DNA of 64,000 nucleotides, taken from Acidobacteriota bacterium. GTDB lineage: Bacteria > Acidobacteriota > Terriglobia > Bryobacterales > Bryobacteraceae. Below the pieces are notes generated by a model. The model searched no databases. It was not told the origin of the DNA and saw nothing but the letters and a program-made list of their open reading frames with translations. This document shows, piece by piece, positions 1 to 8,511 of this stretch (positions are counted from its first letter, which is position 1; each line of letters begins with the position of its first letter). The DNA lies in contig VFZU01000002.1 of the NCBI GenBank assembly GCA_016870995.1, positions 1-64,000 of the forward strand, read 5' to 3'. Position numbers and translations under genes: made by a program.

Positions 1-2
1 TC

Positions 3-215
3 GAACCCATCGAGGATCCACCCCGCGTCGAAACCCTCGGCCAGCTCGAAAGGCAAGCCAAAGCGGCGGGAACGTACCCATCCGGCCCCAAACTCGGCGA
101 GAGCATTAGCGAATACATCTATCAGGAATACTGCCGCCGCACAGGCATCACGCCGAAACCCTATGAACCGCGCCCCGACAAAGCGCAGCCAGATCCGCAG
201 CCCGCTCAAGGCTAA
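3..215 (+). CDS. C-terminal fragment of an unknown protein (cut by window start)
   Basis: An open frame enters at the left window edge and ends at TAA 213-215, giving about 70 residues. The visible part is charged and Pro-rich towards its end, with a stretch VETLGQLERQAKAAG and then an aromatic patch (residues around EYIYQEYCRR). The residue mix is protein-like, unlike the other two plus-strand frames, of which one is stopped near base 109 and the other has shadow-like Ser/Arg/Pro composition. I do not recognise the family. A 104-base gap separates it from the convergent gene that ends at 320. Confidence 0.5.
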   Translation, partial: EPIEDPPRVETLGQLERQAKAAGTYPSGPKLGESISEYIYQEYCRRTGITPKPYEPRPDKAQPDPQPAQG

Positions 216-319
216 CGAACGTCCAATCAAACCCATAACCCGAGGCCACCCGCAACCTCACAGCTCTTCGAAAACTGAATATCAGCAGGACCCGCGCAAG
301 CCGTCCGCCCCGGGTGTCT

Positions 320-685
320 CTACCGGTAACCCACCTGGGGCGCAACATACTCTCGTCTCGCACGGCGATCCTTGGCCACATTCCAGCCATAATCCCGCTT
401 CCACAAACCCGCCGGCAGCGCCAGCACCTCATCCATCCGCTCGGGCCCCATCGCCCGCACCTCGCGAATCCAAAACTCCGTCAGCGTCTCATGAAACCCC
501 GCATCCTCCGTATTCGCTCCCCCCATGCATTCATTCAAATGCCGGATCCCAACACGAATCCTCACCCCAGCCTCAATCGGCGGATAGCTCCACACATACC
601 AGTACGCCATCCGCAGATGCGCTTCATGCGTCCACTCTTCCTTTGTCAGCGTCCCCGCCTCAAACCGCTTGATGAAATCTTCCAT
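320..685 (-). CDS. Conserved hypothetical protein, 121 aa
   Basis: A soluble 121-residue protein with no signal peptide or membrane segment. It opens with a Phe/Glu-rich segment followed by EEWTHEAHLRMAYWYVW, a pattern I associate with small uncharacterised bacterial proteins beginning with a W-T-H-x-x-H-L motif. The two His and the conserved Trp/Tyr suggest a small helical fold with a possible ligand or metal site, but no function can be assigned. It is divergent from the Lrp/AsnC-type regulator that starts 46 bases away, an arrangement often seen between such regulators and a target gene; regulation is inference only. Confidence 0.7.
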   Translation of the reverse strand: MEDFIKRFEAGTLTKEEWTHEAHLRMAYWYVWSYPPIEAGVRIRVGIRHLNECMGGANTEDAGFHETLTEFWIREVRAMGPERMDEVLALPAGLWKRDYGWNVAKDRRARREYVAPQVGYR

Positions 686-731
686 GCAGATATCCTAGCC
701 AAACTCCGCAACATCGCTTACGATTCAAAAG

Positions 732-1211
732 ATGCAATCCATTTCTCCTTTGGATTCGAAACTTCTGCGCGCTCTCGTCAAGAACGCCCGCGCCTCCTGG
801 GCCGAACTTGCCCAGCTCATCGGCTATTCCCCGCCCGCCGCTGCCGACCGTGTCCACCGCCTCGAAGAACGTGGAGCCATCCTCGGTTATTCCGCCCGGC
901 TCAATGCCGAACTCACCGGCTACCCCCTCACCGCTTTCGTCTCCGTGATCCTCGATCGACCCGCCCGCCGCGCCGACTTCCTCAAACAAATCATCAAACT
1001 CGAACGTGTCCTCGAAGTCCACCACACCGCCGGCAACGAAGACTACCTGCTCAAAGTCGTCTCTCAATCCACCCGCGATCTCGAGCACTTCCTCAGCGAC
1101 ATCCTCAAGTCCATTCCGGGTCTCGCCCGCACCCGCACGACAATTGTCCTCGCCACCGCCAAAGAGGCCCCCTTGCTTCCCGCCAAAAGTTCAATACAAT
1201 CACTCTCATGA
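732..1211 (+). CDS. Lrp/AsnC family transcriptional regulator
   Basis: 159 residues, the usual length for the family. Residues about 5-55 form the AsnC-type winged helix-turn-helix (LDSKLLRALVKNARASWAEL, then a recognition helix around SPPAAADRVHRLEERGAI). Residues about 65-145 form the RAM effector-binding domain, with the typical ...VLEVHHTAGNEDYLLKV stretch. Family members bind DNA as multimers and often sense amino acids. The stop TGA overlaps the ATG of the following carboxylesterase in an ATGA quartet (1208-1211), so the two are translationally coupled. The divergent gene ending its start at 685 is another candidate target. The effector is not evident. Confidence 0.9.
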   Translation: MQSISPLDSKLLRALVKNARASWAELAQLIGYSPPAAADRVHRLEERGAILGYSARLNAELTGYPLTAFVSVILDRPARRADFLKQIIKLERVLEVHHTAGNEDYLLKVVSQSTRDLEHFLSDILKSIPGLARTRTTIVLATAKEAPLLPAKSSIQSLS

Positions 1212-2779
1212 TTGCGCCCCTCGCACTCCTCGTAATTGCCGCCACGAACCCCGGCACCCGCGTTGATACACCCCTTGGCCCCCTCGAAGGCGAACTCAAC
1301 TCTGGCGTTCGCATATTCCGCGGCGTCCCCTACGCTCAGCCTCCCGTCGGCGAGTTGCGCTTCGCCCCGCCTGCTCCCGCCACCAAATGGGCTGGCGTCC
1401 GTCAGGCCAAACAATTCGGCAATCAGTGCATGCAGCTGCCCCTCTTCGGCGACATGAATTTCCGCTCTTCCGGCATGAGTGAAGACTGCTTGTTCCTTAA
1501 TATCTGGGCACCCACATCAGCCAAGAATCAAAAACTCCCCGTCCTCGTCTACTTCTTCGGCGGCGGCTTCCAGGCTGGCGACGGCTCCGAGCCCCGCTAC
1601 GACGGAGAAGCCATGGCGCGCAAAGGCATCGTCTCAGTCACCATTAATTACCGCCTCGGCATTTTCGGCTTCCTCGCCCACCCCGGCATCACCGCCGCAT
1701 CTCAACAAAAAGCCAGCGGCAACTGGGGGCTCCTGGATCAGAGCGCAGCCCTCCACTGGGTCAAAGCCAACATCGGCTCCTTCGGCGGCGATCCCAACCA
1801 CATCGTTATCGCAGGAGAATCTGCAGGATCGAGTTCTTCAAGCGCCCAGATGGCCTCTCCGCTCTCCCGCGATTTGATCTACGCCGCCATCGGCGAAAGC
1901 GGCTCTACCCTTTCGGCCAACTCTCGCACTACCCTCGCCCAGGCCGAAGCGATCGGCGAAAAGTTCGCCGCTTGTCTCAATCTCAACTCTATCGCCGACC
2001 TCCGTGCCATCCCCGCTAAACAACTCCTCGAAGCCGTAGGCAAACCCGGCGCTCCACGCTTCAACGTCATCACCGATGGCTACTTCTTCCCGGAGCCTCC
2101 CGCTAAGATCTTCGCGGACGGCAAACAAGCGCACGTCCCGCTCCTCGCTGGCTGGAACTCTGAAGAACAAAACGTCCGCTCCATCATGGGTCGCGACCCA
2201 CACACTGTCGCCAACTTCAAAGCCAATGTCGAAAAACTGTACAAAGAACAAGCCGACGAAATTCTGAAAGCCTACCCGGTCAACAAGGATGAAGACGTCG
2301 AAGCCGTCGCCACACAACTCGCCGGCGATCGCTTCACCGGCCTTTCTACCTGGCGATGGATCGAGAACGCCGCCAAGACCGGCGGCAAACCTGTCTACCG
2401 TTACTACTACACGCGCCCCCGCCCAAAGAGGACTCCCGCGTTTGCCAACGCCACTCCCGGCCTTGCCGGAGGCATCATCCGCTCCGACGCACCGCCACCG
2501 CCTCGCCCCAAAGGCGCCGTTCACTCTGCGGAAATCGAATACGCCCTCGGCAACCTCGCCACCAACAAAGTCTACGCCTGGGAACCCGCTGACTTCGAAA
2601 CCTCAAAGCAAATGCTTGAGTACTTCGCCAACTTCATCAAGACCGGAAACCCCAATGGCAAAGGCCTCCCCAAGTGGCCCGAAGTCAAGACCGGTCATTT
2701 CATGCAAATCGATGCCAAGCCCGTCACCCAAAAGGACACGACGCGCGCACGCTACGAGCTACTCGATCGCCTCAACTAA
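1208..2779 (+). CDS. Type B carboxylesterase (para-nitrobenzyl esterase family), exported
   Basis: 523 residues from the ATG inside the ATGA overlap with the regulator gene; a longer upstream frame exists but only crosses that gene. A short hydrophobic leader (MIAPLALLVIAATNPG) suggests export. Family landmarks in order: PLGPLEGE, IFRGVPYAQPPVGELRF, SEDCLFLNIW, the oxyanion loop FFGGGFQAG, and GESAG with the nucleophile Ser205; the acid is probably Glu320 (GWNSEE) and the base His439 (GAVHSAEIEY). All three catalytic residues are therefore present. It hydrolyses carboxylic esters; the natural substrate is unknown. The stop codon shares the quartet CTAA (2776-2779) with the stop of the convergent acylase. 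Confidence 0.93.
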   Translation: MIAPLALLVIAATNPGTRVDTPLGPLEGELNSGVRIFRGVPYAQPPVGELRFAPPAPATKWAGVRQAKQFGNQCMQLPLFGDMNFRSSGMSEDCLFLNIWAPTSAKNQKLPVLVYFFGGGFQAGDGSEPRYDGEAMARKGIVSVTINYRLGIFGFLAHPGITAASQQKASGNWGLLDQSAALHWVKANIGSFGGDPNHIVIAGESAGSSSSSAQMASPLSRDLIYAAIGESGSTLSANSRTTLAQAEAIGEKFAACLNLNSIADLRAIPAKQLLEAVGKPGAPRFNVITDGYFFPEPPAKIFADGKQAHVPLLAGWNSEEQNVRSIMGRDPHTVANFKANVEKLYKEQADEILKAYPVNKDEDVEAVATQLAGDRFTGLSTWRWIENAAKTGGKPVYRYYYTRPRPKRTPAFANATPGLAGGIIRSDAPPPPRPKGAVHSAEIEYALGNLATNKVYAWEPADFETSKQMLEYFANFIKTGNPNGKGLPKWPEVKTGHFMQIDAKPVTQKDTTRARYELLDRLN

Positions 2780-4782
2780 AAGACGTACTTCGATTCGACG
2801 TTCTTTTCGACATCCTTGCGCAGCCGCCACACCTCGCGTAGTTTCTTCTGGCTCAAGAGCGGAAGCTGATCCACATCGTGCTTGGTTCCCGGCTGCGAAG
2901 AATTGCCATAGCTCACCAGCACACGCCCCCGTGGCCCGCTCTTTAACCATTCAATAGCGGCTACGAAAGTGTCTCCATGCACCGGAGCGCGATTCGGCCC
3001 AAACCGGATCACACGAAACGCCCCCAACGCCCCATCCCCCCCATTACCCGGGAAATCCGCCCCACGATACTTGAAGCGGTTCACATCTCCATAAGAAATA
3101 TCCAGTCGCCCGAAACTCTTCTCCACCTCGGCCGCCGCCTTCGCCAGCGCCTCCACGCCCGCCGCCGCGTTCTTCAAACCCATCGGAGTCTTCAGCGGGT
3201 CCTTCAAATCAGCCGCCACCTTCCACTCCGGCCGGAATCCACGCATCAGCGTCTCAAATAAGACCGCGCCTGTGCTCGCGTTATCCGCGTTCCGGTCCCA
3301 CGCAGCCAACACCCTCTTTGCCGCTGAATCGGGTGCCGCCGCCAAAAGATCATCCAGCATCCGGTCGGCAGTCTCGAAATGCGTCGAGTGCTTATACTCA
3401 ACGAGCTTGTCGAAGCTCAGCTTCTCGTCCTTACTCAACATCCGCAACGAAGACCGCGACCGCATCGAAACCTCCGACGCCGTCGTGTAGGCCGGAAACG
3501 CCTTCGGATCCAGCGTCGGCAAAGTCGCCGTCCAAGGCGGATCGTTCGTATTCTGCACCCAACCCACCGGCGGATCAATCACCTTCGGCAACTCCGCATA
3601 CGTGTGATAGGAATTCCACAACGTCTTGCTCGTATCTCCCGGCACGACGCCCGCCCAATAAGCAGCATCTCCGCTCTTGCGTTTCGGCATCGTCCCGTTA
3701 AACAGGTACATCACATGCCCATCCTTATCGGCGTACGTAATGTTAAACGTCGGCACCTCAAGCCGCGCCACCTGCGCCTGATACTCCGCAAAGTTCTTCG
3801 CGATCGCCATTTTCCAATACTGCTCAAGTAGAAACGGACGATCGAGCCCACCCGTCCGCATCGCCAGCACTTTCCCGTCCTGGTCCCACACCACCGGCCC
3901 ATGCACCGTCTTCTTCACTTCCATCACCACATCCGCCCCACCCTTCACCTTGAGCGTCACCTGCGACTTCTCATAGGCCTTCTTCTCGCCGTCAAATCGG
4001 TACCCATCCCCATCCGGCGTGATCTTGTACAAATCACTCGCATCCATCGAATTCACTGTCTGCGTGAACCCGAGATAATCGCTGAACACAAACCGCAACA
4101 CAGGGAATCCAATCTGGCTTGCCCCATACAAATTGGCCCCCGGCCCATTCAAGTGGATCTCGTAATACGTGTACCAGTCCTGCCACGGCAGATGCGGATT
4201 CATCAACATCATCGGTGTGCCGTCCGCGCTCTTCTTCGGCATAATGGCCCAAGCGTTCGACCCGATCCCACCTGGTTCCGCCCCTCTTCCCGTCGCCGCC
4301 GCCCTTACCCGCAATTGAGACGACACATAGCTGAAGTGCACAATCCGGTGCACATGCATCAAGCTATCCACCGGCTCAATTGGCAAAACTTGTTTGTACT
4401 CTTCCCCGATCGCTTCCGGGTGCCGTTTGGCATACTCATTCATCCCGTTCGCAAACGCCACCAGATACTTCTTGAACTCCGGCGTCTGCATTTTGTACCA
4501 CTGCTCGGCCCGCTCCGGCACCCCGTTCAAACGAACCCATTTGTCCAACTCGAGCCCCTTCGGCCCCCAATACTCCGCCCCGCGCCCGCGCGATTCCCCA
4601 TACAACTTCAGAATTAAATTTGCATGGCTTTGCATCTGCGCATAGCCATATCCATAAAACATCCCCTCACGATCCCGCGCATACACATGCGCCACGCCAT
4701 AGCGATCCCAGAGAATTTCCACACCCCTGGGCGCCGCCCCCATTGGCATCGCAATACAACACAATACGAACGCAAGCTTCAT
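2776..4782 (-). CDS. Penicillin acylase / acyl-homoserine-lactone acylase family hydrolase
   Basis: 668 residues with a signal peptide (MKLAFVLCCIAMPMGAA) for export. The N-terminal segment reads EILWDRYGVAHVYARDREG, a hallmark of Ntn-hydrolase acylases. The autoprocessing site is visible as GGIGSNAWA, where Ser175 would become the N-terminal nucleophile of the beta chain; an HNxH-like substrate loop follows (MNPHLPW). Members cleave amide bonds of beta-lactams, acyl-homoserine lactones or cyclic lipopeptides; the substrate cannot be read from sequence. The length is a little short for the family. It is divergent from the esterase at 4819 with only 36 bases between starts, and ends stop-to-stop with the carboxylesterase. 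Confidence 0.9.
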   Translation of the reverse strand: MKLAFVLCCIAMPMGAAPRGVEILWDRYGVAHVYARDREGMFYGYGYAQMQSHANLILKLYGESRGRGAEYWGPKGLELDKWVRLNGVPERAEQWYKMQTPEFKKYLVAFANGMNEYAKRHPEAIGEEYKQVLPIEPVDSLMHVHRIVHFSYVSSQLRVRAAATGRGAEPGGIGSNAWAIMPKKSADGTPMMLMNPHLPWQDWYTYYEIHLNGPGANLYGASQIGFPVLRFVFSDYLGFTQTVNSMDASDLYKITPDGDGYRFDGEKKAYEKSQVTLKVKGGADVVMEVKKTVHGPVVWDQDGKVLAMRTGGLDRPFLLEQYWKMAIAKNFAEYQAQVARLEVPTFNITYADKDGHVMYLFNGTMPKRKSGDAAYWAGVVPGDTSKTLWNSYHTYAELPKVIDPPVGWVQNTNDPPWTATLPTLDPKAFPAYTTASEVSMRSRSSLRMLSKDEKLSFDKLVEYKHSTHFETADRMLDDLLAAAPDSAAKRVLAAWDRNADNASTGAVLFETLMRGFRPEWKVAADLKDPLKTPMGLKNAAAGVEALAKAAAEVEKSFGRLDISYGDVNRFKYRGADFPGNGGDGALGAFRVIRFGPNRAPVHGDTFVAAIEWLKSGPRGRVLVSYGNSSQPGTKHDVDQLPLLSQKKLREVWRLRKDVEKNVESKYVF

Positions 4783-4818
4783 TCGACTAGAATACTCTGG
4801 CTGTTATCCTTTGGTTTC

Positions 4819-5535
4819 ATGCACCGCGAATACCACCATTGGTGGAGCCCCCGCCTCCAAAAGGACATGCAAATCCTCCAGTTTGGCCATTCTGGCCATC
4901 CGGTCCTGGTTTTCCCTTCCTCAATGGGCTCTTTTCATGAGTACGAAGACCAACGCATGGTCGAGACCCTTTACGACCGCCTCAACTACGGACACCTCAT
5001 GCTGTTCTGTGTCGACAGCGTCGACGCCGAATCCTGGTACAACAAGCGTGCCCACCCCGCCGACCGCGTCCGCCGCCATGACGATTACGAGCAGTACATC
5101 CTTCACGAAGTTCTTCCGCTGATTCGCCACCGGTCAGGTCGCATTGACCTCACTGTCCACGGTTGCTCCTTTGGTGGCTACCACGCACTCAACTTCGCCC
5201 TCCGTCATCCCGACGCTGTCACGAAATGCGTTGCTATGTCGGGCGCATTCAATAACCGCAACTTCCTGCAGGGCTACTCGGACGACCTGCTTTACTTCCA
5301 CAACCCCGTCGATTACGTCCCCAACCTCGACAGCGCCTGGCATCACTCCCACTTTCACGGTGATTGGTTCACGATCCTCGCTGCCTCAAATCACGACATC
5401 TGCCTCGGCGACAATTACAAAATGGCCGAACTGCTTGGCCGTAAACACATCCCACATCGGCTTGACGTTTGGAACAACGACATGCCCCACGATTGGCCCC
5501 TGTGGCGCCTCATGGCCCGCGCTTACTTCGCTTAA
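4819..5535 (+). CDS. Alpha/beta-fold esterase (putative esterase/COG4947-like)
   Basis: 238 residues, cytoplasmic (no leader). Start chosen at ATG 4819 because the longer frame runs antisense through the acylase gene. The sequence opens with MHREYHHWWSPRL and has VLVFPSSMGS as the oxyanion region, a nucleophile elbow HGCSFGG with Ser117, and a likely catalytic His224 in NDMPHDWPLW. This matches the esterase-D-like group of serine hydrolases often encoded next to ATP-grasp ligases. It lies 18 bases upstream of an ATP-grasp gene and probably heads a four-gene operon up to 7426. A role in releasing, capping or trimming the ligase product is inference. Confidence 0.88.
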   Translation: MHREYHHWWSPRLQKDMQILQFGHSGHPVLVFPSSMGSFHEYEDQRMVETLYDRLNYGHLMLFCVDSVDAESWYNKRAHPADRVRRHDDYEQYILHEVLPLIRHRSGRIDLTVHGCSFGGYHALNFALRHPDAVTKCVAMSGAFNNRNFLQGYSDDLLYFHNPVDYVPNLDSAWHHSHFHGDWFTILAASNHDICLGDNYKMAELLGRKHIPHRLDVWNNDMPHDWPLWRLMARAYFA

Positions 5536-5553
5536 CAAAGGACCCAGTTGATC

Positions 5554-6489
5554 ATGCGCAAAATTGCTGTCGTATACGGAATGGAGACCAGCTTCCCGCC
5601 CGCCCTGGTCGATTACATTAACTCGATGAAGGTGCCGGGTGTTGCCGCTGAACACCTCCGCATCGGTGGCATCAAGATGGCCGAACCTACCGGCTATAAC
5701 GTCATCGTGGATCGCATCAGCCACGACATTCCCTTTTATCGCGCCTTCCTGAAAAATGCCGTCCTCGGGGGCACTCACGTCATCAACAACCCCTTCTGGT
5801 GGAGTGCCGACGACAAGTTCTTCAACTATGCGATGGCTTCCAAGATCGGCATCGCCATCCCTAAAACAGCGATCCTGCCCCACCACTCTCACCCGCCGGG
5901 CACCACCGCGCAATCGATGAGGAACCTGATGTTCCCCCTTAATTGGCAGGAGATTTTCGATTACGTCGGCTTCCCCGCGTTCCTCAAGCCCTTTGATGGC
6001 GGCGGCTGGCGCGACGTTTACAAAGTTGACAACCCGGAAGAACTCTTCGCCGCCTATAACCAGACCGGCACTCTGTGCATGACCCTCCAGGCCGCCGTTA
6101 ACTTCACCGAATACTACCGCTGTTATGTCGTTGGCCAGGAACACGTCCACATCATGCAGTACGACCCGCGCGCCCCCCACTCCGACCGCTACGTCAAGAA
6201 CCCCGAGCCGCTCAAACCGGAAATGCAATCGCGGCTCACCAACGATTGCCTCAAGATCTGTCGCGCTCTTGGCTACGATCTCAACACCGTCGAGTTCGCT
6301 GTCGAAGACGGCATCCCCTATGCCATCGACTTCATGAACCCTGCCCCCGACGCTGGTATCGAATCGGTGGGCAAAGCGAACTTCGACTGGATCGTGAAAC
6401 ACGTCGCCGAACTCGCGGTCCGCAAGGCCCTATCAGACGACTCCCCGGCGTCAGAATACCGCTGGGCCAATTTCCTCAACGGCAAATAG
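5554..6489 (+). CDS. ATP-grasp domain ligase
   Basis: 311 residues starting MRKIAVVYGMETSFP. An AAAGGA ribosome-binding site lies at 5537-5542; a TTG six bases upstream is an alternative start. ATP-grasp features: a nucleotide-binding Lys in AFLKPFDGGGW (Lys145) followed by a glycine-rich loop, an acidic and aromatic substrate loop in the middle, and the metal-binding pattern AIDFMNPAPD (Asp259, Asn262). Such enzymes form an amide or peptide bond through an acyl-phosphate. The product is unknown. It sits between the alpha/beta esterase and the RraA-like gene in a tight operon (gaps of 18 and 4 bases). Confidence 0.88.
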   Translation: MRKIAVVYGMETSFPPALVDYINSMKVPGVAAEHLRIGGIKMAEPTGYNVIVDRISHDIPFYRAFLKNAVLGGTHVINNPFWWSADDKFFNYAMASKIGIAIPKTAILPHHSHPPGTTAQSMRNLMFPLNWQEIFDYVGFPAFLKPFDGGGWRDVYKVDNPEELFAAYNQTGTLCMTLQAAVNFTEYYRCYVVGQEHVHIMQYDPRAPHSDRYVKNPEPLKPEMQSRLTNDCLKICRALGYDLNTVEFAVEDGIPYAIDFMNPAPDAGIESVGKANFDWIVKHVAELAVRKALSDDSPASEYRWANFLNGK

Positions 6490-6493
6490 CGAT

Positions 6494-7222
6494 ATGAAGA
6501 AACTTCTTCTCATCCCGGTTGCGGCCATCCTGCTCGTCGGCTTCCAACAAGCCACACGACCCACTTACGCTGACCCTCTGCTGAATGGTTTCGCCAAATC
6601 CACCGTGGCTTCGGTCGCCGATGCCGTCGATCAAATCACTGGCCAGCGCGGTTACATGAGTCACGACATGCGCCCCCGCGTCGGCATGGCCTTCGTCGGC
6701 CGCGCCACCACAGCCATCCTGAAGCCTGCCCCGCCCGAGCAAGCCACTGCAGCCCTCTCCGCCAAAGACAGCGTCGCCATGATCGACGCCGCAAAGCCCG
6801 GCGAAGTCGGCATCATCGTTGTCGAAGGCTCTCTCGACCTCGCTGGAATGGGTGGCCTGATGGCCACCGCTGCCAAGAGCCGCAACATGGCTGGCATTGT
6901 CCTTGACGGCGGGGTTCGCGACATCGCCGAGATCCGGTCCCTCGGCTTGCCCGTCTTTGCAAGGTCCGTCAGCCCGGGTTCGAGCGTCGGCCGTTGGGCC
7001 AGCGTCGGCAAAGACATCCCCGTTACCTGCGGAGGAATCAAGGTCACCCCCGGCGACATCATCGTAGCTGGTGAAGATGGCGTCGTTGTCGTTCCCAAAG
7101 CTCAGGAGCAAGCCATCCTCAAGCGCTCTCAGGAAATCGATGACCGCGAAACCAAAATGGTCCCCTTCATCAAACAATTCAAGAGCCTCACCCAAACCGT
7201 TCAAAAGTTCAACCGCATTTAA
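6494..7222 (+). CDS. Secreted RraA-like / HMG-aldolase-fold protein
   Basis: 242 residues. The body matches the RraA/4-hydroxy-4-methyl-2-oxoglutarate aldolase family: SVADAVDQI near the start, then MAFVGRATT, VIDAAKPGEVGIIVVEG, and the core GIVLDGGVRDIAEIRSLGLP holding the conserved Gly-Gly and Arg-Asp used for pyruvate and metal binding in aldolases. Unusually it begins with a clear signal peptide (MKKLLLIPVAAILLVGFQQA), so it should act outside the cytoplasm; RraA and the aldolases are normally cytosolic. It follows the ATP-grasp gene by 4 bases and precedes a small membrane protein by 3. Function in this setting is unknown. Confidence 0.85.
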   Translation: MKKLLLIPVAAILLVGFQQATRPTYADPLLNGFAKSTVASVADAVDQITGQRGYMSHDMRPRVGMAFVGRATTAILKPAPPEQATAALSAKDSVAMIDAAKPGEVGIIVVEGSLDLAGMGGLMATAAKSRNMAGIVLDGGVRDIAEIRSLGLPVFARSVSPGSSVGRWASVGKDIPVTCGGIKVTPGDIIVAGEDGVVVVPKAQEQAILKRSQEIDDRETKMVPFIKQFKSLTQTVQKFNRI

Positions 7223-7225
7223 CCC

Positions 7226-7426
7226 ATGGATCAAAACATTCCCAAACAACAAATCGGCTATGTTCTGCTGACCTTGAGCGCAGTCCTCTTTGCTTTGATC
7301 TTCTTCCTGTTCTACCGGAACCTGACTGGCGAGGGAGGCCCGATCGCAGTCCCTCTTGGCCTCATACCCATCGCCCTTCTCAACTCGATCTTGGGCGCAA
7401 ACCTGATCGCGAAAGTGAAACCCTAG
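7226..7426 (+). CDS. Small membrane protein, 66 aa
   Basis: A 66-residue protein with two hydrophobic stretches, YVLLTLSAVLFALIFFLFY (about 12-30) and a second around PLGLIPIALLNSILGANLI (about 43-61), so two membrane helices joined by a short polar loop. It begins 3 bases after the RraA-like gene and is the last gene of the operon that starts at 4819. Its stop codon shares the palindrome CTAG (7423-7426) with the stop of the opposite gene. No family recognised. Confidence 0.75.
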   Translation: MDQNIPKQQIGYVLLTLSAVLFALIFFLFYRNLTGEGGPIAVPLGLIPIALLNSILGANLIAKVKP

Positions 7427-8442
7427 GGCGCCTTGCGCCGCGGCACCAGCCGCTTCACTTCTTCGATCAGTTCGATGGTGCTTTCCGTTCGCGCCACCAC
7501 GCGCCGGGACGCATCCAGCAACACATAGGTCGGGTATAGCCCCACCCTTAAACGAGAATCGTACAGCCACGCGGGCTCGGTCCCCTGCACGTCCGGCCAC
7601 AATACCTCAAACTGAGCGAGCACCTTCGAAGCTGCCCCGGCGTCTTCATCCCCATTCAAACCCAACACCTTCAAATCGTAGGTCTCAGCAAGGGCCTTCA
7701 GTTGTGGAAATGCCGCAATGCAGGGCCCGCACCAGCTCGCCCAGTAGTCCACCACCGTAAAGGCTGCGCCGTGGCTGCTCAAGGTCCGTCGCTCCTTCAG
7801 GCGATCCACATAAGTCACATCGGGAATCACGTCGCCGACTTTCATCTGCGGCCCGAGCGGCGCCTCGCGCATCAAGACCACCCGCCGCTGCCAATCCACG
7901 GCTTCAATCGTGTAACCCTTGCCCTCAATTTCGAACACCCCACCCTTCACCCGCGCATACTCTGCCGGGGAATTCACTTCGATTTTTCCGTCCCCGTTCA
8001 CATCCACCCCTTGAGGCCCACGCCCTGCAATGTCGACCATAGCCAGACGATTTCCACATCGCGCCGCTGCATAGGCACTTCCACTGACCTGAACCGTCAC
8101 TTCCGCCGCCCCCCAACCCACCTGATTGCGAAATACCCGCACCGCCTTCGGCACGTACTCGAATCCATTCTCGCCAGAGAAAACTTTCGCGATCCCTTCA
8201 ACCCCCAACAAGCCCATCGGCTTCAAATCGACAACCCGGCGTTCGATCAAAACACCAAAGGCGCCATCCCCAATCCGTCGGGTCAACTCGACATTCCCCG
8301 CCCGCCAAGTCTCAAACCCCCTGGCCGCCTTCTGTCTTTTCAGGATCACCGGCCGAAAATCCCCACCCGGCGGCAACCGCGCCTCACTCTCAATCCCACA
8401 CTCCAGCAGCTGCGCCAGCGCCACCGCCGCAATCCAATACAT
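7423..8442 (-). CDS. TlpA-like thioredoxin-domain protein with N-terminal extension
   Basis: 339 residues from ATG 8442 (MYWIAAVALAQLLEC, leader-like; another ATG lies six codons upstream). The C-terminal ~140 residues form a TlpA/ResA-type thioredoxin domain with FTVVDYWASWCGPC (active-site Cys238 and Cys241 by this numbering) and the cis-Pro region LYPTYVLLD. The first ~200 residues are an unrecognised beta-rich domain holding DVNGDGKIEVNS, a calcium-loop-like pattern also seen in dockerins. Likely a periplasmic thiol-disulfide reductase tied to protein maturation or redox sensing. Divergent from the TonB receptor at 8512. Confidence 0.85.
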   Translation of the reverse strand: MYWIAAVALAQLLECGIESEARLPPGGDFRPVILKRQKAARGFETWRAGNVELTRRIGDGAFGVLIERRVVDLKPMGLLGVEGIAKVFSGENGFEYVPKAVRVFRNQVGWGAAEVTVQVSGSAYAAARCGNRLAMVDIAGRGPQGVDVNGDGKIEVNSPAEYARVKGGVFEIEGKGYTIEAVDWQRRVVLMREAPLGPQMKVGDVIPDVTYVDRLKERRTLSSHGAAFTVVDYWASWCGPCIAAFPQLKALAETYDLKVLGLNGDEDAGAASKVLAQFEVLWPDVQGTEPAWLYDSRLRVGLYPTYVLLDASRRVVARTESTIELIEEVKRLVPRRKAP

Positions 8443-8511
8443 ACCCTCATCATCCAACAATCACTCTGTGGCTAGAATTGTGATAGATTATTTCAGATTT
8501 CAGGGATTTCC

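Noticed and set aside
314-1207. Long N-terminal extension in frame with the carboxylesterase
   Set aside because: It covers the hypothetical and regulator genes and is Arg/Pro/His-rich; the ATG at 1208 with a leader is the real start.
5386-6402. 338-codon open frame on the minus strand
   Set aside because: It is antisense to the ATP-grasp gene, has shadow-like composition, and the plus-strand product has clear family motifs.
6476-7600. 374-codon open frame on the minus strand
   Set aside because: It runs antisense through the RraA-like and small membrane protein genes and has no recognisable domain.
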